Shown: positions 24,751 through 36,475 of the stretch, piece after piece
How the letters are laid out: each line of letters opens with the position of its first letter
Numbering within the stretch: the first letter of the stretch is position 1
DNA from: Gigaspora margarita
Taxonomy: Eukaryota > Glomeromycota > Glomeromycetes > Diversisporales > Gigasporaceae
Assembly: GCA_009809945.1 (NCBI GenBank)
Contig: WTPW01000416.1
Coordinates: forward strand, 101,704-165,703
Reading direction: 5' to 3'
Length of the DNA: 64,000 bases
The notes under the pieces: model-generated
Told to the model about the DNA's origin: nothing
The model's database searches: none
The model's input: only the letters and a program-made list of their open reading frames with translations
Made by a program: the position numbers and the translations under genes

Positions 24751-27108
24751 CCTGAAACAGATGCTGACGATAACGCTGGGCGTATGTTGTATATCTTTCT
24801 TATACTTGTGTTTCATGTATTAGTCAGAGTGTGGTTCAGGACCTTGGGTTTAGGAAATTTGGAACCAAGAGGTCAGTAGTTTATGCATTGTGAGAATGAT
24901 TGGTACGGGTTCAAATAATAAGTCCTAGACTAGAGGCTTTGTCATAGGTATTGACGGTAGAGTATGAATGCTAGAGCTTGTTTGGATGTTTGAATAGCGA
25001 ACCTATTCCCATTAGTGCTATTAATCGGTCCATCCAGTCCATCTTGGTCCAAAGACTGGCAGTCTTTTAAAAAGTCAGGCTGGACTGTGGTCCAGGACTG
25101 ATTAGAAATGATCAGTATGTGACTGAACGGACTGATTATTCGACCATATAAATTGCACTAACATATTAATTTATTTTATAGACTTCATTCAAATGATTAA
25201 TTTATTACTCGTTTTATTACATAAAGCTACCTCTAAACAAATGTCTAAACCTGTCTATTATTATTAGAACTAGTAATAATAATGCGTACGAATTTTGAAA
25301 CCATGCATATGATTTTTGCAGATATATTTTTATGCAAGTATGCTAGCATAATGCAGGTCAATTTATCTCAAGCATCTGGAAGTTCCCAACTGGGAAAAAT
25401 TAAGATAAATTATGAACAAGGTCAAGAGTGAAACAAAATTTCTTAATATTCCAGCAATGGAGCGTTTTTTATAAACCAGATATAATACTGCGCATTATGC
25501 GCATCATGTATAAAAAGCACTGAATAGATTATCACTAATTAAGATTAAATTGATACTTAGTTGTGCTTTGTTTTTAAAAGTGCAGTAGTAATAATATAAT
25601 ATTCAATTTATTTATAAATAATTTTATTGTTTATATTTAATTTAGACATTTAGTCACATAGTATTTTATTTAGTCAACTATTTAGANATTTAGTCACATA
25701 GTATTTATTTAGTNAANNATTTAGNCATTTAGNCAAATTTAGACTTTTGACATTTCAAAAAAAAAATAATGCCATGTCNAAATATATTTAGACACTAATT
25801 GCCTAAATGGTTGACTAAATTAAGTATTTCAACTAAACAACATTACGCTAAGTTGTAGTAAATTAGTTAAACTACAAAATAGCAGCCCTTTTTTTTGATA
25901 TTATTTTTATATTAAATGCTATTTGCTTTTAAAGTTTGGGAAGCCTTTAGGTGTCCCGCACTGTACCTTTTGACATGCTAATTACTAATATATTACTTTA
26001 TTCTGTTATAACAAGTAATTCTGTAAATGTGACCATGATCACGATCGTCTGATTACGTGTGCATGTAACTATGATCATAATCCCGATTGTGGCAGTTTCT
26101 CTCCCTCAAAAGCCCCCTTTCAGTTTTTTGAGGCTTAGACTTAGGCTTATTAGTATAATACTGGTAAAATTTTTACTGCTCCTGCATATTATAAAGTTTC
26201 TCCTCAGGTTCCCAAGCTCTTTTTCCAATACCATAGCCTTTCCAGTCAACCAAGTAATGTAGTTTCTTTCAGATTAGTTTAGAGTCAATGATCTCATTAA
26301 CTTCAAACTCATTTTTGCTATCAATTATTACCAGCAAAGAAGGTTCTGGTTTTCTTCTAGAAATGTTGTTGTGAGTATAGGGTTCCAACAATGATGTATG
26401 AAATGTGTTGTGGATTTTAAACATAGGAGGTAAGGCTAATTTGTATGTAACTGGGTTAATCTGGGCAGTCATAGTAAAAGGTCCTAGGCGACAATAGTCC
26501 AATTTTGCTGAGGGCCTTGTGGTGTGAATATTATGTCGCAATAACCAGACCTTGTCTCCTACTTTGTACGATGGAAGTTCTTGACGATGTTTGTCTGCAT
26601 TTTGCTTATATCATTTTTGGGCAATCAAAAATTCATCACGCAAAGTACTAACAATTTTCTTTAATGAGAGATTTTGTCCTTAGCTGTGGGTACTGTCAAT
26701 CAACTGACTGTTTAAAAATCAAATAGGGTGAAAACCATAATTTGCAAAAAATGGTGTAAGTTTAGTGGACGAATGCATAGAGTTATTGTATGCAATTTTA
26801 GTGAAGGTAAGCAAATCTGCCCAGTCATCTTGATAATAATTAATAGTACATCTTAGGTATTGCTCAAGCACCTGGTTTAACCTTCACTTTGGCCGTCCAA
26901 TTGAAGGTGGTATGCTGATGATAAATTGATTTTGGTGTCCCGAATTTCAGGTGAATTGTGGACCTAAGTTTGATGTTATATCTTCTAGAATTCTATGAAG
27001 GCGAATTATTGCTTGAAAAATTAGGTGAGCTGTTTGTTCGGCAGTGATGGTTTTGTTGCACTCTAAAAAATAAGCCATTTTTGACAATCTATCTACTACC
27101 ACTAGGAT

Positions 27109-28882
27109 TAGTGCTCCTAGGTTCGGTTCGGGTTCGGTCCAGGATCGAACCGGACTCGGACTCTAAATTTTACTAATTTCGAACTTCGAACCAGACTCAG
27201 ACTCAATTATGAGTTCGGTCCGGGTCCGGTTCGAAGTTCGCGAACCGGTCCNANTTCGAATNTAGTTATATGTATTTCTTGGTACTGAACAAGTTTACTT
27301 AGTGCATGTTTTTAGAATTAATTAGTAAAATTTTATGAATTATAAGATTTTATAAAATTTTATTAATAAAATTTTATAAAATCTTATAATTCACAAAATT
27401 TTATTAATTAATTCTAAAAACATTCAATAAGTAAACTTATTCAGCACCTAAAAATGCATCAAATCGGCAGAATAATTTTATTTTGCTTGAAATTTAGAGG
27501 ATAGATGTATAATTTTGGATTTTTGATCAAAAAAGTCAAATTTAAGCATCTTTTCTCCAAAATTCAAGTAAAATAAAAAACAATCGGCCAATTTAATGTA
27601 TTTTATGGTGCTGAATAAGTTTACTTAGTGCTTGTTTTTAGAATTAATTAGTAACATTTTATGAATTATAAGATTTTATAAAATTTTATTAATAAAATTT
27701 TATAAAATCTTAAAATTCACAAAATTTTATTAATTAATTCTAACTTTATGCACTAAATAAAATTGTTCAGCACCTACAAATACATTAAATCAGCCGGATA
27801 TATTTTATTTTACTTGAAATTTGGAGAATAGATGCTTAAATTTGATTTTTTTTGATCAAAAATCCAAAATTATGCATCTAATCTCTAAATTTCAAGTAAA
27901 ATAAAAATAATTATGCCGATTTGATGCATTTTTAGGTGCTGAATAAGTTTGCTTAGTGCATAAAGTTAGAATTAATTAATAAGAATTTGTGAATTATAAG
28001 TTTTTATAGAATTTTATTAATAAAATTCTATAAAAACTTATAAATCACAAATTCTTATTAATTAATTCTAACTTTATGCACTAAGTAAACTTATTCAGCA
28101 CCTAAAAATGCATCAAATCGGCATAATTATTTTTATTTTACTTGAAATTTAGAGATTAGATGCATAATTTTGGATTTTTGATCAAAAAGATCAAATTTAA
28201 GCATCTATTCTCCAAATTTCAAGTAAAATAAAAAATATTCGGCCGATTAAATGTATTTGTAGGTGCTGAACAATTTTATTTAGTGCAAAAAGTTAGAATT
28301 AATTAATAAAATTTTGTGAATTATAAGATTTTATAAAATTTTATTAATAAAATTTTATAAAATCTTATAATTCATAAAATGTTACTAATTAATTCTAAAA
28401 ACAAGCACTAAGTAAACTTATTCAGCACCATAAAATACATTAAATCGGCCGATTGTTTTTTATTTTACTTAAACTTTGGAGAATAGATGCTTAAATTTGA
28501 CTTTTTTGATCAAAAATCCAAAATTATGCATCTATCTTCTAAATTTCAAGTAAAATAAAAATAACTCTGCCAATTTGATGCATTTTTAGGTGCTGAATAA
28601 GTTTATTTAGTGCATAAAGTTAGAATTAAATAATAAAATTTTGTGTATTATAAGATTTCACCAATTAATTCTAAAAATATGCACTAAGTAAACTTGTTCA
28701 GCACCAAAAAATACATATAACTACATTTGAACTCGGACCAGTTCNNGAACTTNGAACNGAACCCGGACCGAACTCGGACTTGACCAAAAAGTCTGAATAT
28801 AAAAGTCCGAGTCCGGTTCGAAAATTGAACCAGACTCAGACTTGACTAAAGTCCGGTTCGAGTCCGGTTCGTAGGAGCACTA
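27109..28882. mobile_element. TAGTGCTCC-ended element with CGGTTCGAAC core, carrying satellite DNA
   Basis: 1774-bp hAT-like element with ends TAGTGCTCCTAGGTTCGG and, inverted, TAGTGCTCCTACGAACCGG, and the exact 8-bp duplication ACTAGGAT (27101-27108, 28883-28890). Arms of CGGTTCGAAC/GGACTCGGACT repeats occupy 27116-27265 and 28735-28875, with ambiguous bases in both. Between the arms sits the palindromic satellite array (27282-28710). It interrupts the gypsy integrase core. Confidence 0.9.
27282..28710. repeat. Tandem palindromic satellite, ~327-bp unit, 4.4 copies
   Basis: The start motif GGTGCTGAAYAAGTTTACTT recurs at about 27282, 27607, 27936, 28262 and 28590, a period of 325-328. Each unit holds two alternating dyads. 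One is built on TTAGAATTAATTAGTAAAAT and its inverse. The other is built on GCATCAAATCGGC and TTTTGATCAAAAA with their inverse. The last unit is truncated. Diverged single units occur at 14601-15430. Confidence 0.9.
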
Positions 28883-29389
28883 ACTAGGATAGCATCATAC
28901 CCAGAGGAAGTGGGTAGGTCAGTTATGAAGTCCATAGAGATTGAATGCCAAGGTTGTGGGGGACAGTAAAGGTAATAGTAATCCTGGACTTTTGTGCCTA
29001 GGTGGTTTTGATCTGGCACAAATATCACAGGATTTATGTATAAGTTTTCGCATTTTAGGCCACCAATAGTCCTATATTAATAATTCCAATGTTTTGGCTA
29101 TTCCAAAATGTCCTGCTATTTTAGAGTTGTGCCTCAGTTGGAGTAGCTTGAGCCTCTCAGCATTTCCTAGAACATATTAGACCATTCCTGAATAGCAACC
29201 CGTCCTGATAAGAGAATTTAGAATAATCAGAATGTATCCTTTTTGTATTTTGATATGGGTTATATAGGTGGGCTAATCCATTTATGGCAAGTGAATCCAT
29301 CCCTAGTTGAGAATGAATTTTGTCCCTCAATGAATAGTCGACAAGTATAGTATAAATAGCATCAAGGTAAGTTTTGAATAAAATACTAT

Positions 29390-31018
29390 AAAGTTGTGGT
29401 GAGGGTTCATTCTCTTTCTGGATGTAATTGGGCCTTCATGATAAAGCATCTGATTTTCCTTGTTCTTTCCAGGTCAGAAAACAATTTCAAAATCATGATC
29501 AGAAAGTTGAAGTGCCCAATGGGCTTGACGCAGATTCAGAACCTTTGCAGTAGCAAAATATTAGAGGTTTTTATGGTTACAATATACCATGATCTGATGT
29601 TGAGTTCCTCCCAAATACTGCTGCCAATGCTTGAAGGCTGAAACGATTGCTAATAGTTCTTTGTCATATATGTTGTAGTTTACTTTGGCTGGACAAAATT
29701 TTTTGAAATAGTACGCAATGGGGTGTAGCTTGTTATTATCTTGATACTGGGACAGACTGCCCAGAGCAAAATAGGAGCTGTCAGTCTCTAGATAATAACT
29801 CCTATTAGGGTCAGTGTGTACCATAAGTAGTGGAGATGTAAATGCCAATTTCAAGACATCAAAGTCATGTTGTATTGCAGAATTTTAGTCAAGAACTTTA
29901 TTAGCTTTACAGGTCAGATTTGTTAGAGGAGTGACAAGCTGGGAGTATTTTTTTATAAAGTGATAGTAGTAATTTGCAAGTCCTAGAAACTGCTGAACAT
30001 GCCTGATTGTTTTTGGAATTGGCCATAACAGAATGGATTCTACTTTCCCCTTCTCCATACGAATTCTGTTTGGTGTAATATGATAGCCCAAAAAACTAAC
30101 ATTATCTTTATCAAATTCACATTTTTCTAATTTAGCAAACAAGCCAAACTTATACAGCTATTCCAAGATGAGCATTATGTGGTAATCATGCTGTTTCTGG
30201 GTAGACAAATAAATCAAGATGTTATCTAGGTAGATGATAACTAATTGGTCTAGAAAATCCCAGAAAACATCAATCATCAAATGCTAGAAAACTGCAGGAG
30301 CATTGGTTAGCCCAAAAGGTATAACCATATATTCAAAATGCCCATAATGAGTGTAGAAGGCAGTCTTCTACTCATCATCCAGATGAATTCATACTAGATT
30401 ATAGGCACTCCTGAGGTCTATTTTAGTAAATATTTTTGCACTAGCCAACCGGTCCAGCAACTCTAGAATAAGGGGTAAAGGGTATCTATCAGTGTATAAA
30501 ATCTGAAAAAAATTTTTGTGCACATGTGCACATTAGAAAAATTTTTTTGTGCACACTTTAACAATTTGTATATAAATTTATGCACACCCTATATGTTAAT
30601 TAAGAAAAATCTTTGTACACATGTGCACATCCAATTTAAAAAATTGTGCACACAAAAATAAAATTGTGCACATATGCACATTGTGCACATAAATTTTATT
30701 ACTGGTATCTATTTTTATTAGTGAGTTTATTCAGCCCTCTAAAGTTCACGCAAAGGTGCAATAATCCATCTTTCTTCTTGACAAACAAAATAGGTGCCCC
30801 TGCTAGAGATTTTGAATATCTTATGAACCCTTTTTCTAAGTGCTTCTCAATGTACAGTCTAAGTGTCTTTAGTTTTTGTTCTGATAACCCATAAATAGGA
30901 CCCCACGGTGGCTGGGCGCCAGGGAGCAAATCGATGGCGCAGTTGTAGAATCTGTTTTCTGGTAACTTATTAGCCTCTCTTTTACTAAATACATTACTAA
31001 ACCCTTGATATTTTTACC
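29390..31018 (-). pseudogene. Gypsy reverse transcriptase and RNase H
   Basis: Minus-strand pol segment. It opens with [20 protein letters not shown] and [15 protein letters not shown] blocks near 30780-31018. It is then interrupted by the 215-bp element at 30490-30704 and continues through KIDLRSAYN (first RT aspartate) and VIPFGLTNAP. The catalytic box reads YLDN instead of YLDD near 30230, so the last aspartate is lost. FLGYHITPNRI and VQQFLGLANYYYHFI follow. The RNase H part (29854-29561) carries LETDSSYFALG and YDKELLAIVSAFKHW. Stops break the frame at several points. It would have copied element RNA to DNA; the YLDN change alone would inactivate it. Confidence 0.9.
30490..30704. mobile_element. 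CAGTGTATAAAAT-ended element with TGTGCACAT core
   Basis: 215 bp. Left end CAGTGTATAAAATCTG, inverted right end CAGTAATAAAATTTATG, core of TGTGCACAT and ATGTGCACA repeats, exact 8-bp duplication GTATCTAT (30482-30489, 30705-30712). It interrupts the gypsy reverse transcriptase. Confidence 0.85.
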
Positions 31019-31314
31019 AGGAACGATGTGCAACAAAGTGCATGGTTATCTGAAGAGTGAAATAATGTGAACAAATACGGTTCTTTGATTGGTTATATTT
31101 TTGCATGACATTGTGGAATGCGATGGTCCGATTTGCATTTTATATTAAACTGGTTTGATATGGCTTTNGTAAGTACGTACGTGCATAGTACGTGCATTCA
31201 TACATGATTATCCCTTCAAAAGGACTATTTTAAGTAAGTATTTCAAGTTTTAAGTTGTGCCTCATTTTATTTGATTTATTTTTTATCTTACCGGTATTAT
31301 TACTAGGTAAATGG

Positions 31315-31486
31315 AAATCCCATTTTAAGTCCGAAAGAAAAACCAACACAGATCAGCCCGACAAAATGGCTATTTTTGGAGTATGTAATTGTTTTGATCT
31401 GATCAGCCAATCAAACCCCGTAATTTGTGGACACACACACAAACCAGGTCACCATGACTCTACCGTAATGTCCTTCGGACAATAAA
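31315..31486. repeat. Dispersed repeat ending in TAATGTCCTTCGGACAATAA, copy 1
   Basis: Shares an ordered set of motifs with 39482-39690: CATTTTAAGTCC near the start, GATCTGATCAGCCAATCA in the middle, ACACACA, and TAATGTCCTTCGGACAATAA at the end. The end motif is a hairpin (TGTCC-TTC-GGACA). Class (SINE or MITE) is undetermined. Confidence 0.65.
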
Positions 31487-32262
31487 TTTCTGCACCCAAA
31501 ATCACAGCATTTCCTTATTCTGTCCTGCTTTATTTGATCGATCATTGTTACATTCGATCATCCTTAAACCTTTCAATTGTACCTCTGTAACACATGTTAC
31601 TCCTATTACCTTATTTAGATATCCTTGGGGTTCTACAATTAATTAAAGCTCTCGTGATGTGTCGAATGTCTATATTAATAATCATCATGCTATCGCTTTT
31701 GTACACAGATCAATTATGTATAAATTATTATTGCTTCTTTTAGGGACAAATGAATATGAAATGTTTAAATATTATCGTCTCGCCCCTCACACAAAGTAAT
31801 ATTATGATCAAGTTTATAGGTGTTGAAGGGCAATTAGACTTTTAGTTGTTGTATCTCAATGATAAATTGATTGTGTAAGGCAGAAGGAAGTTAAACTGAC
31901 AATTGATTGGTGTAAATAATTTATATAGATTACAAATNTATATAAGTCNNATGTGTTCGCTCTTTGTNTATTGNGANGTTTTTGTNCCTTATACATAATA
32001 GAGAGAGCAAGAATGAGGTATTAGATAGCATTAGATATTATCCAAATAATTTCTCGATTATAATAAAGTTTTCTTAATGAATGTTTATTTATCGTATCTC
32101 TTGGCTTTCATTTATTTTTGTATTGTTTGTGAATCCCATTTCGTAATATTTATAAACCCAACTTTATATATTCCTTCACTTGTTCACTATCGCTAACCTA
32201 AATCTGGCCCTCTAATCTAATGCTCTCCCAAATTTCAATAGTAATACTGGTTTGTCTATTTA

Positions 32263-32514
32263 GGCCAGACCAAGTTGATTATGTGTTTTACATTACCCCT
32301 CCAGAGCTCCCCCCTCTCTCATAGTAAAAAAAATTTAGATAGATATATATAGAACTGCAGAATATTTCGGAAAATTTTTATATAGTCACGGAACAAATTG
32401 GAAAAAAATTTTTTGAAAAAAAATTTTTTAAAATTTTACTATATGAACCACTCCTCCCTCCCCCTGAAGGGGAGAGGGGAGTAATGTAAAACACATAATC
32501 AACTTGGTCTGGCC
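32263..32514. mobile_element. PIF/Harbinger-like MITE with TTA duplication
   Basis: 252 bp. The terminal repeats are near-perfect over about 38 bases, beginning GGCCAGACCAAGTTGATTAT on both sides, with TTA at 32260-32262 and 32515-32517. A three-base TTA/TWA target is the PIF/Harbinger hallmark. Non-coding. Confidence 0.9.
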
Positions 32515-32868
32515 TTATATACTGCTTAATTTCTAAAAAAAAAATATATATATATATTTTATAATATTTACTAATGCTATTTACAACTTTGTTCTCTATA
32601 TAAGATGCTTCCTATATCATATTTCATCATCATACCGAATAAGTTAAGCTTTTAAACATAATTAAATAATAAACACTAAAAAATGTACATAGTGTTGGCA
32701 CATGACCAATTAAACTACTAATATAATTAATGAATTCATATGATTCATTTTGAAATTTATTAATGTGACCTAGTTATATACCAACTCTGTACAATACACA
32801 TGTAAACTAAGGTATACATAATTTATTAGTTAGTATTAATAAACTGCTAAAATATTACATTTTTTTAA

Positions 32869-33540
32869 AACTTCTAATATGATCTACTGATTCTTCCATT
32901 CCTGGTTTTGCATGACAGCATCACGCAGCTACCTTATTAGGAATAGTCACCTGAGTAGTAGAAGGAAGGACTATTAGTATTGGAAAAACTCATATCAAAT
33001 ATAATCAGTCCTGATTTTTAGTATTCAGAGGTATAACTTCCTCAATTTGATGGCTACATGGCTGCTTAGTACAGGGTCGGCTTGAAAAAGTAAGGGATCG
33101 TTCTTGCCAATCAATTTTAGGATTATATTTGACTAGCCAAGGCAGACCAGAATAATTTTGTAGTGGGGAGAAGGTATAAGGTTGAAGGAAATTGTCTCAC
33201 AATGATTTTGCAACCAAAATTGCAAAGGTTCTATTTCATGAATTACAGCCCCTGAAGCAACTTCTCTTCCATCAATTACCTCCTCTAAGAGAGGCATGGG
33301 TTTCTCAACTATAGGTATAAAATAATTTTGGGCCAGGGAAGCGTCTAAGAAACAAGATGATGCTTTTAAGTCCAAAATGCCTTGGTTGACAGGCTAGTTC
33401 TATCCTGAAATTGTAATCTTACTAGGAAAACTAAGGCCTCAGAAGATTCAACTGATAATAAAGTTGTAGAGACATTTATGTGTGCTTCATTTAACTGCAA
33501 GTCCCTTATTGCGACTGGGGCCTCTCTTTTTTAGCCCTTC
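32869..33540 (-). pseudogene. Gypsy aspartic protease region
   Basis: Minus-strand retropepsin-like domain. The catalytic DSGAS motif of the family appears as DLKASSCFLDA (near 33370), so the active aspartate context is altered. EEVIDGREVASGAVIHEIEP, SFNLIPSPHYKIILG and NPKIDW follow, all in the expected order for Ty3/gypsy proteases. The frame breaks after the ILG box. It lies between the gag zinc knuckle and the insertion block. It would process the polyprotein in the element's particles; not functional. Confidence 0.8.
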
Positions 33541-34470
33541 TTGGGTTACGGCTGCTACATCTATCCTATATTGTTTTTGTTATTACTAATATTATTATTA
33601 TTAATCTTTTTGGGACAATTCCTAGCCAAGTATCCAGAGCCTCCACAATACAAACACAGGTTATTAGTACGTCAATGTTTCTTCTCTTCTTCAGATAACG
33701 ATTTTGGTTTGGCAAAGTCAATTTGCATCAGTTCCAGACCCTGAGTTTGAATGGTATCAGCGGGTTGGGTTGGCTCCAACTTCTGCTGGTATCAGAGTAG
33801 CATTCTTGTCTACGTTCAAAAAGTCAGTTGTCACACCTTATAGCCTTTGCAACTGCATTATCAAGAGAGGTGAGTTCAGTTATCGTAAGAAGCAAATCTT
33901 TTATGTCTCTACATAAACCTGTATGAAATTGATCGATTAATGCAGCTTTGCCCAATCTAAATTCCCTGTGATTTTGTAAAACTCAGAAGCATAGCTTGCT
34001 GCTTATTTAGATTCTTGGGTAAGTTTGTGAATCTTATTCGCGGTCGTCCTGGCTTTATCTGCATCTCTGAAAGTAGTTTCAAATGCCTTCACAAAATTAT
34101 CAAAAGTTTCAAGCAAGAGTGAGGCTTTTTCTAACAGGGATACAAACTATGCTAAATCTGACCCTGTCAATAGACTCCTGATTAGTCCAACTTGAGTAGC
34201 ATCGTTAGGGTAATGCTGTGGCTATAGACTATCACAAGATGTATTTGGTTCAAAAATCTACAGAACTTGGTTCATAAACCATCAAACTTGTTAGGCAAGC
34301 TTATTTTTGGCATTAGTAGCTTATTTTCTTCAAGAGTTTGTGCAGCCAGCTGTTTGACTGTTTGCCTTACGCCTTCATTTTCTTGATGAAGAGCCTGATT
34401 GTCTAATTGAATCTGCTGTAATGCTGCCATGATGGCATTAAGGTCATTTTGTTCGACTTGATTTTCTATG
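33541..34470 (-). pseudogene. Gypsy gag with CCHC-type zinc knuckle
   Basis: Minus-strand gag. The N-terminal part reads ENQVEQNDLNAIMAALQQIQ with a coiled-coil-like stretch (QALHQENEGVRQTVKQLAAQ), then LPNKFDG, a conserved gag block. Near 33613-33660 a zinc knuckle is seen as CLYCGGSGYLARNC, with tyrosine replacing the usual histidine. Stops and frameshifts are frequent. The start codon is unclear; the first in-frame ATG is at 34430, but coding similarity extends further upstream. Gag forms the particle shell and binds element RNA. Confidence 0.75.
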
Positions 34471-34595
34471 ATATTAAAAAATTTATTTATTGTTTTATAT
34501 AATATATATTATTATTATTTTTTTTATTTATATATTTTTTCAAGACACAGGTTTGCAAGCGAAGGCAAGGTTTTGAAATTTTAGTTTGCTTAAAC

Positions 34596-34911
34596 TGTAA
34601 CAAGAAGGGATTTGGACCAGTATTTTCAAAGAAAAAAGGGTAATATATTTTTATTAAGCAAACTAGAGAACAAAGGTTTTACAAAGGTTCGTATTTATAC
34701 TAGTTTTACTGACATTGCATATTAAACGATCTATAGTACTAATTACTAATTACATTCGTTATGTGCATTTATTAACTAACTACCTTTTGACATGCTAATT
34801 ACTAATGTATTACTTTATTCTGTCATAACGAGTAATTCTGTGAACATGACCATGATCACAATTATCTGATCATGTGTGCACATGACTACAATCCTGATCC
34901 TGATCATGACA
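34596..34911 (-). repeat. 5' LTR of the gypsy element
   Basis: 316-bp LTR, uninterrupted. It begins TGTAACAAGAAGGGATTTGG on the plus strand and ends ATCATGACA. ACAAC follows at 34912-34916. Its promoter would drive transcription toward lower coordinates. No clear tRNA primer site is seen next to it, so priming is unknown. Confidence 0.9.
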
Positions 34912-35384
34912 ACAACAACTTCCAAATAGCCTATGATCTACTACTAATATTCTTCATTACCCTAACCCCTTAATTGATGGCCCTAACTATACACCACTAC
35001 TTTTAAAATTATTTAGCTTTTTAACTTTCTTAATATTTCAATCTCTTTTAACTCCAACCTCTCTTTGGCCTCAAACCTCTTCTGGTAGCAAGTGTCTTTA
35101 GAAAATATTATTTTCTAACACCCTAAATACCATACTTTTAAACAATAAATTGTTACAAAACTATCTTATTTCTTGAACAACTACACTTTGCAGATAACTC
35201 TGTACTACTCGATTGGTCTTACCTTTCCTCTAGAATATTATATATTCCTAAAGGAAAAAAGCCTATCTTGTTTTTACATCTAGAAAATACTATATTGCCC
35301 CAAATTTCTCACCATACAATTGCACCTTACATTCAAACTAACCTAATACATAAATCTCTCAAACTATGGGTTCTTACCTATAAA

Positions 35385-35664
35385 TAGTGTTGTATGTTTT
35401 GACTGTCCACAGCCTTTTTTGGCTTGTCCATGTCCAAAATTGTCCAAGCGTCCAAGATTGTCCAAAGCTTGTCCAGGCTTTAATAATTAATAAATCTATC
35501 TAAAAAATATATAACTATATATTTTTTTAGGTGCTGAACACATTCTAGTTAAAATTAAAATAGGTTNTNTTAATAAAATTTTAAGTNATTTTACTTTATT
35601 TAANTGTTCAAAATTGTCCAAAATTGTCCAAGTCATTGTCCAAGGCTGTCCCATGTCAACACTG
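35385..35664. mobile_element. YAGTGTTG-ended element with TTGTCCAAAA core
   Basis: 280 bp. Left end TAGTGTTGTATGTTTTGAC, inverted right end CAGTGTTGACATGGGAC, simple repeats of TTGTCCAAAA/TTGTCCAAG at both sides, 8-bp duplication CCTATAAA / CCTATAAG (35377-35384, 35665-35672). It is inserted in the LINE frame; removing it with one target copy rejoins the frame. Ambiguous bases occur near 35567-35605. Confidence 0.85.
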
Positions 35665-36475
35665 CCTATAAGCATCAAAATATTATTATTAGAAAAGTTT
35701 GGAAAACCTTTTATCAATCTAATTCCATATCTACAACTCATTGGCAACATAATATTAACTCTTCAAATCAATTTGATACCCTTTACCTTCTATAATATGC
35801 AGACCCTGCCAGGGCTGCAACCTTAACTCTAACCAAATTTCCAACTTCTGTACTTTAGAAGTCTCCTTTATCCTCTCTACACAATTTTTGGGAAAAAAAA
35901 TCCAATAATCAACTCAAACTTAATGCCAACTACATTGATTTTATCCAATCTGCTTCTATCAAAAACATATCCATTATTCCTCTTCTACTCTCTATTTATA
36001 TAGTTGACTTTCTCAAATTTACACTCTTTTTTGATAACTTAGCTTCTAACAATCTTTTTCAATTGGTCTAGCTAACAAATACTATCAACACTTTATTTTC
36101 TATACAGATAGTTCTGTCAAAAACCTTGATACTAATCAATGTACTATGGGTATTGGTTGGGCCAAATTCATAATCACTTTGTTATTCATAGCTTCTGTGC
36201 CCAAATTTCCAATTGGCAATCATATTACAAAGCTAAACTTCTGGCTATCCTCTCTGCCATCTCTACTCTCTCTCGTAACTCTATTGTTGATGTTTATACT
36301 AACTTCCAATTCATAATTGCCAAATGCAACAAACTTCTTCAAACCTTCTATTTTACTACAAAACACTTCAAATTTAACTCCTGGCCAATTTGGCATACAC
36401 TTTTAATTTACTCAAATTCTATATTATTAATCTATCACTTCATAAAGTTCAAGCTCATTCAAATAACACATTTAA

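Larger units (their letters stand above)
23476..25963. mobile_element. TA-flanked element with CAGTGC.G.ACACCTAAAGGC ends
   Basis: Inserted in the gypsy 3' LTR; the intact 5' LTR gives the empty site. Left end CAGTGCAGTACACCTAAAGG, inverted right end CAGTGCGGGACACCTAAAGG, target TA duplicated, as in Tc1/mariner elements. No transposase is recognisable in its 2488 bp. It contains the CGAAATGTCTAAATAATGT repeat (about 23820-23935), the 49-bp minisatellite (24359-24750), GGTCC-rich blocks (about 23958-24065 and 25014-25145), and TTTAGTCA repeats with ambiguous bases (25640-25790). Confidence 0.8.
23290..26094 (-). repeat. 3' LTR of the gypsy element, split by a 2.5-kb insertion
   Basis: The LTR halves 23290-23475 and 25964-26094 together match the 316-bp 5' LTR at 34596-34911, with scattered substitutions. 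The divergence shows the insertion is not recent. A TA pair at the junction is duplicated by the insert. Confidence 0.9.
26150..29385 (-). pseudogene. Gypsy integrase with C-terminal chromodomain, interrupted
   Basis: Minus-strand integrase region. The HHCC zinc-binding motif is seen at about 29140-28980 (LRHNSKIAGHFGIAKTLELL then CDICARS). The catalytic core begins at PQPWHSISMDFITDLPTS, with the first aspartate in MDF. It is then cut by the insertion at 27109-28882 and resumes with DRLSKMAYFLECNKT. Further on come the GPF-type motif (LGPFTMTAQINPVTYKLALP) and a chromodomain (VDWKGYGIGKRAWEPEE) near 26170-26290. Several stops and at least one frameshift interrupt it. The integrase would insert the cDNA and the chromodomain would bind histone marks. 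Not functional. Confidence 0.85.
31019..32868. mobile_element. Insertion block between gypsy protease and RT regions, origin unclear
   Basis: Gypsy coding similarity stops near 31018 and resumes near 32868. The 1.85 kb between them has a different composition (less AT-rich at 31040-31700) and no gypsy motifs. It contains the TGTCCTTCGGACA-bearing repeat at 31315-31486, a TACGTACGTGCATAGTACGT palindromic stretch near 31172, scattered ambiguous bases (31167, 31938-31988), and the Harbinger-like MITE at 32263-32514. I could not find terminal repeats or a target duplication for the block, so it may be composite. The frame at 31255-31485 overlaps the repeat and is not supported as a gene. Confidence 0.5.
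23290..34911 (-). mobile_element. Ty3/gypsy LTR retrotransposon (chromodomain type), nested and decayed
   Basis: An 11.6-kb minus-strand element bounded by LTRs that start TGTAACAAG and end CA, with the exact 5-bp duplication ACAAC (23285-23289, 34912-34916). Gene order in its own orientation is 5' LTR, gag with zinc knuckle, protease, reverse transcriptase and RNase H, integrase, chromodomain, 3' LTR. Protease-before-integrase order and a C-terminal chromodomain place it in the chromovirus branch of Ty3/gypsy retrotransposons. Four secondary insertions (23476-25963, 27109-28882, 30490-30704, about 31020-32868) inflate it. Many stops and a changed reverse transcriptase motif show it is dead. 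Chromodomains in such elements usually steer integration toward heterochromatin. Confidence 0.9.

Noticed and set aside
30646..30894. Plus-strand 82-codon frame
   Set aside because: Shadow of the gypsy reverse transcriptase on the minus strand plus part of the TGTGCACAT element.
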